64,000 bases of DNA, taken from Pseudomonas guariconensis. Its GTDB lineage: Bacteria > Pseudomonadota > Gammaproteobacteria > Pseudomonadales > Pseudomonadaceae. The stretch lies in assembly GCF_900102675.1 (NCBI RefSeq), contig NZ_FMYX01000001.1, positions 593,214 to 657,213 of the forward strand, written 5' to 3'. Every line of letters begins with the position of its first letter. Within the stretch, counting starts at the first letter, position 1. Positions 63,074 to 64,000 of this stretch are shown in pieces. The notes under the pieces are model-generated. The model saw nothing but the letters and a program-made list of their open reading frames with translations. It was not told the origin of the DNA and searched no databases. A program made the translations under genes and the position numbers.

Positions 63074-64000
63074 TTATTCGGCGACGGTGTGGATCAGATT
63101 GTCGGGCCGCGCCTTTTCCAACCTGATGGCGACGAATTTGGACGTGGGCGTGTAGGTCCGGTCGCCGTAGCTTTCCAGGGGCACCAGCGGGTTGGTTTCC
63201 GGGTAGTACGCCGCGGCCTGGCCTTCAGGCAGGTCGTAGGGCACCAACTGAAAGCCCGATACGCGCCGCTCACGGCCGTCTTCCCAGAGCGAGACCATGT
63301 CCACCTGCTCGCCGGGCTCAAAGCCCAGGCGGCGGATGTCAGCTTCGTTGACGAACACCACCTCGCGTAGGCCGAACACGCCCCGGTAGCGGTCGTCCAG
63401 GCCGTACAGGGTGGTGTTGTACTGATCGTGCGAGCGCAGGGTCTGCAGAATCAGATCGGGCCGCTCGCCACGCTCGAGCACGGCCTCGTTGACCAGTTGC
63501 TCAGGCAGTTCGCTGGGCGTGAACTGAGCCTTGCCGGTGGCGGTGTTCCATTCGCGCTCGGCCGCCGCGTTGCCCAGGTGGAAACCGCCCGGTTGCTGCA
63601 GTCGGGCATTGAAATCCTCGAAGCCCACGATGGTGTCGGCGATCAGGTCACGGATGCGGGCATAGTCGCCGATCACCCATTCCCAATCGATCGGATGATT
63701 GCCCAGGGTCGCCTTGGCCATGCCGGCAATGATCGCCGGCTCCGAGCGCAGGTGCGGCGAGCGGGGTTTGAGCTGGCCGTGGGAGATGTGCACCATGCTG
63801 AACGTGTCTTCGACCGTGACGCCTTGCGGGCCTTCGGCCTGCAGGTCGATTTCGGTGCGGCCCAGGCACGGCAGGATCAACGCATCACGGCCGGTCACCA
63901 GGTGCGAGCGGTTGAGCTTGGTGGCGATGTGCACCGTCAGTTCGCAGTTGCGCATCGCCGCATGGGTGCGCGGTGTATCGGGCGTGGCCTGGGCGAAGTT
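63074..64000 (-). CDS. FdhF/YdeP-type molybdopterin oxidoreductase, 3' part
   Basis: The frame is open from the stop at 63074 to the window edge and gives 308 residues. The piece starts NFAQATPDTPRTHAAMRNCE and contains TKLNRSHLVTG, DALILPCLGRTEID and LRSHDQYNTTLYGLDDRYRG, typical of the C-terminal half of YdeP/FdhF-like oxidoreductases, whose substrate is not well known; YdeP helps acid resistance in E. coli. It lies 64 bases before cioA on the same strand and may share its transcript. Confidence 0.9.
   Translation of the reverse strand, partial: NFAQATPDTPRTHAAMRNCELTVHIATKLNRSHLVTGRDALILPCLGRTEIDLQAEGPQGVTVEDTFSMVHISHGQLKPRSPHLRSEPAIIAGMAKATLGNHPIDWEWVIGDYARIRDLIADTIVGFEDFNARLQQPGGFHLGNAAAEREWNTATGKAQFTPSELPEQLVNEAVLERGERPDLILQTLRSHDQYNTTLYGLDDRYRGVFGLREVVFVNEADIRRLGFEPGEQVDMVSLWEDGRERRVSGFQLVPYDLPEGQAAAYYPETNPLVPLESYGDRTYTPTSKFVAIRLEKARPDNLIHTVAE

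Overview
The window is a 64 kb piece of a GC-rich gammaproteobacterial chromosome, almost certainly a fluorescent Pseudomonas of the P. putida group. Pointers are a complete fap functional-amyloid operon, a mexS/mexT-like divergent pair, a CioAB-type cyanide-insensitive oxidase, a FAN1-type nuclease, REP-like palindromes built on the P. putida 'GGAGCGGGTTCACCCGC' theme, and many LysR regulators paired with small metabolic genes. I see no rRNA, tRNA, CRISPR array or intact insertion sequence.

Layout. (1) 0-7.7 kb: acetoacetyl-CoA synthetase, a parvulin, two LysE-type exporters around an AraC regulator, a metallophosphatase, a nitrilase-fold amidase and Ogt. (2) 7.9-15.3 kb: an accessory patch of small proteins of unknown function, a WaaP/InaA-like kinase, then an AT-richer block with an EAL phosphodiesterase and a cytoplasmic PAS-PAS chemoreceptor resembling BdlA. 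It ends in a frameshifted C-terminal remnant of a tyrosine integrase directly before the ABC-F gene ybiT. (3) 15.3-25.9 kb: housekeeping genes (ybiT, an MFS transporter, a hydrolase, azoR with a divergent LysR, uppP, a Cache chemoreceptor, and pnuC with a nicotinamide riboside kinase). (4) 26-34 kb: fapABCDEF with a candidate sigma-54 promoter and an intra-operon hairpin after fapC, then an LTA-synthase-like membrane sulfatase-fold enzyme. (5) 34-40 kb: pgm and a translationally coupled pair of a FAN1 nuclease and a nuclease-helicase with Fe-S cysteines. (6) 40.6-43.3 kb: an unrecognised 465-residue protein coupled to a MocR-type regulator whose PLP lysine is missing. (7) 43.8-51.6 kb: mexS/mexT without mexEF-oprN, a leuA-like gene, a quinone reductase with a TetR gene, RidA, a PACE exporter with a LysR gene, and a hydrophilic stress-type protein. 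(8) 51.8-54 kb: a bufferin/HvfABC-type RiPP operon whose Cys-repeat precursor carries a C-terminal EF-hand pair. (9) 54.2-64 kb: LysR, an SDR lacking its catalytic Tyr, a tautomerase, a large Cache-GAF-HD-GYP protein, a DyP peroxidase, cioAB and the 3' part of a molybdopterin oxidoreductase.

Common threads are surface and biofilm biology (Fap amyloid, BdlA-like protein, EAL and HD-GYP c-di-GMP enzymes, LPS-kinase-like protein), electrophile, oxidant and metal stress (mexST, azoR, quinone reductase, DyP, the probable copper-binding bufferin, CIO oxidase) and DNA repair (Ogt, FAN1 plus helicase). The strongest candidates for undescribed biology are the EF-hand bufferin precursor, the 465-residue protein with its lysine-less MocR partner, and a hairpin leader shared by two distant genes for hydrophilic proteins.
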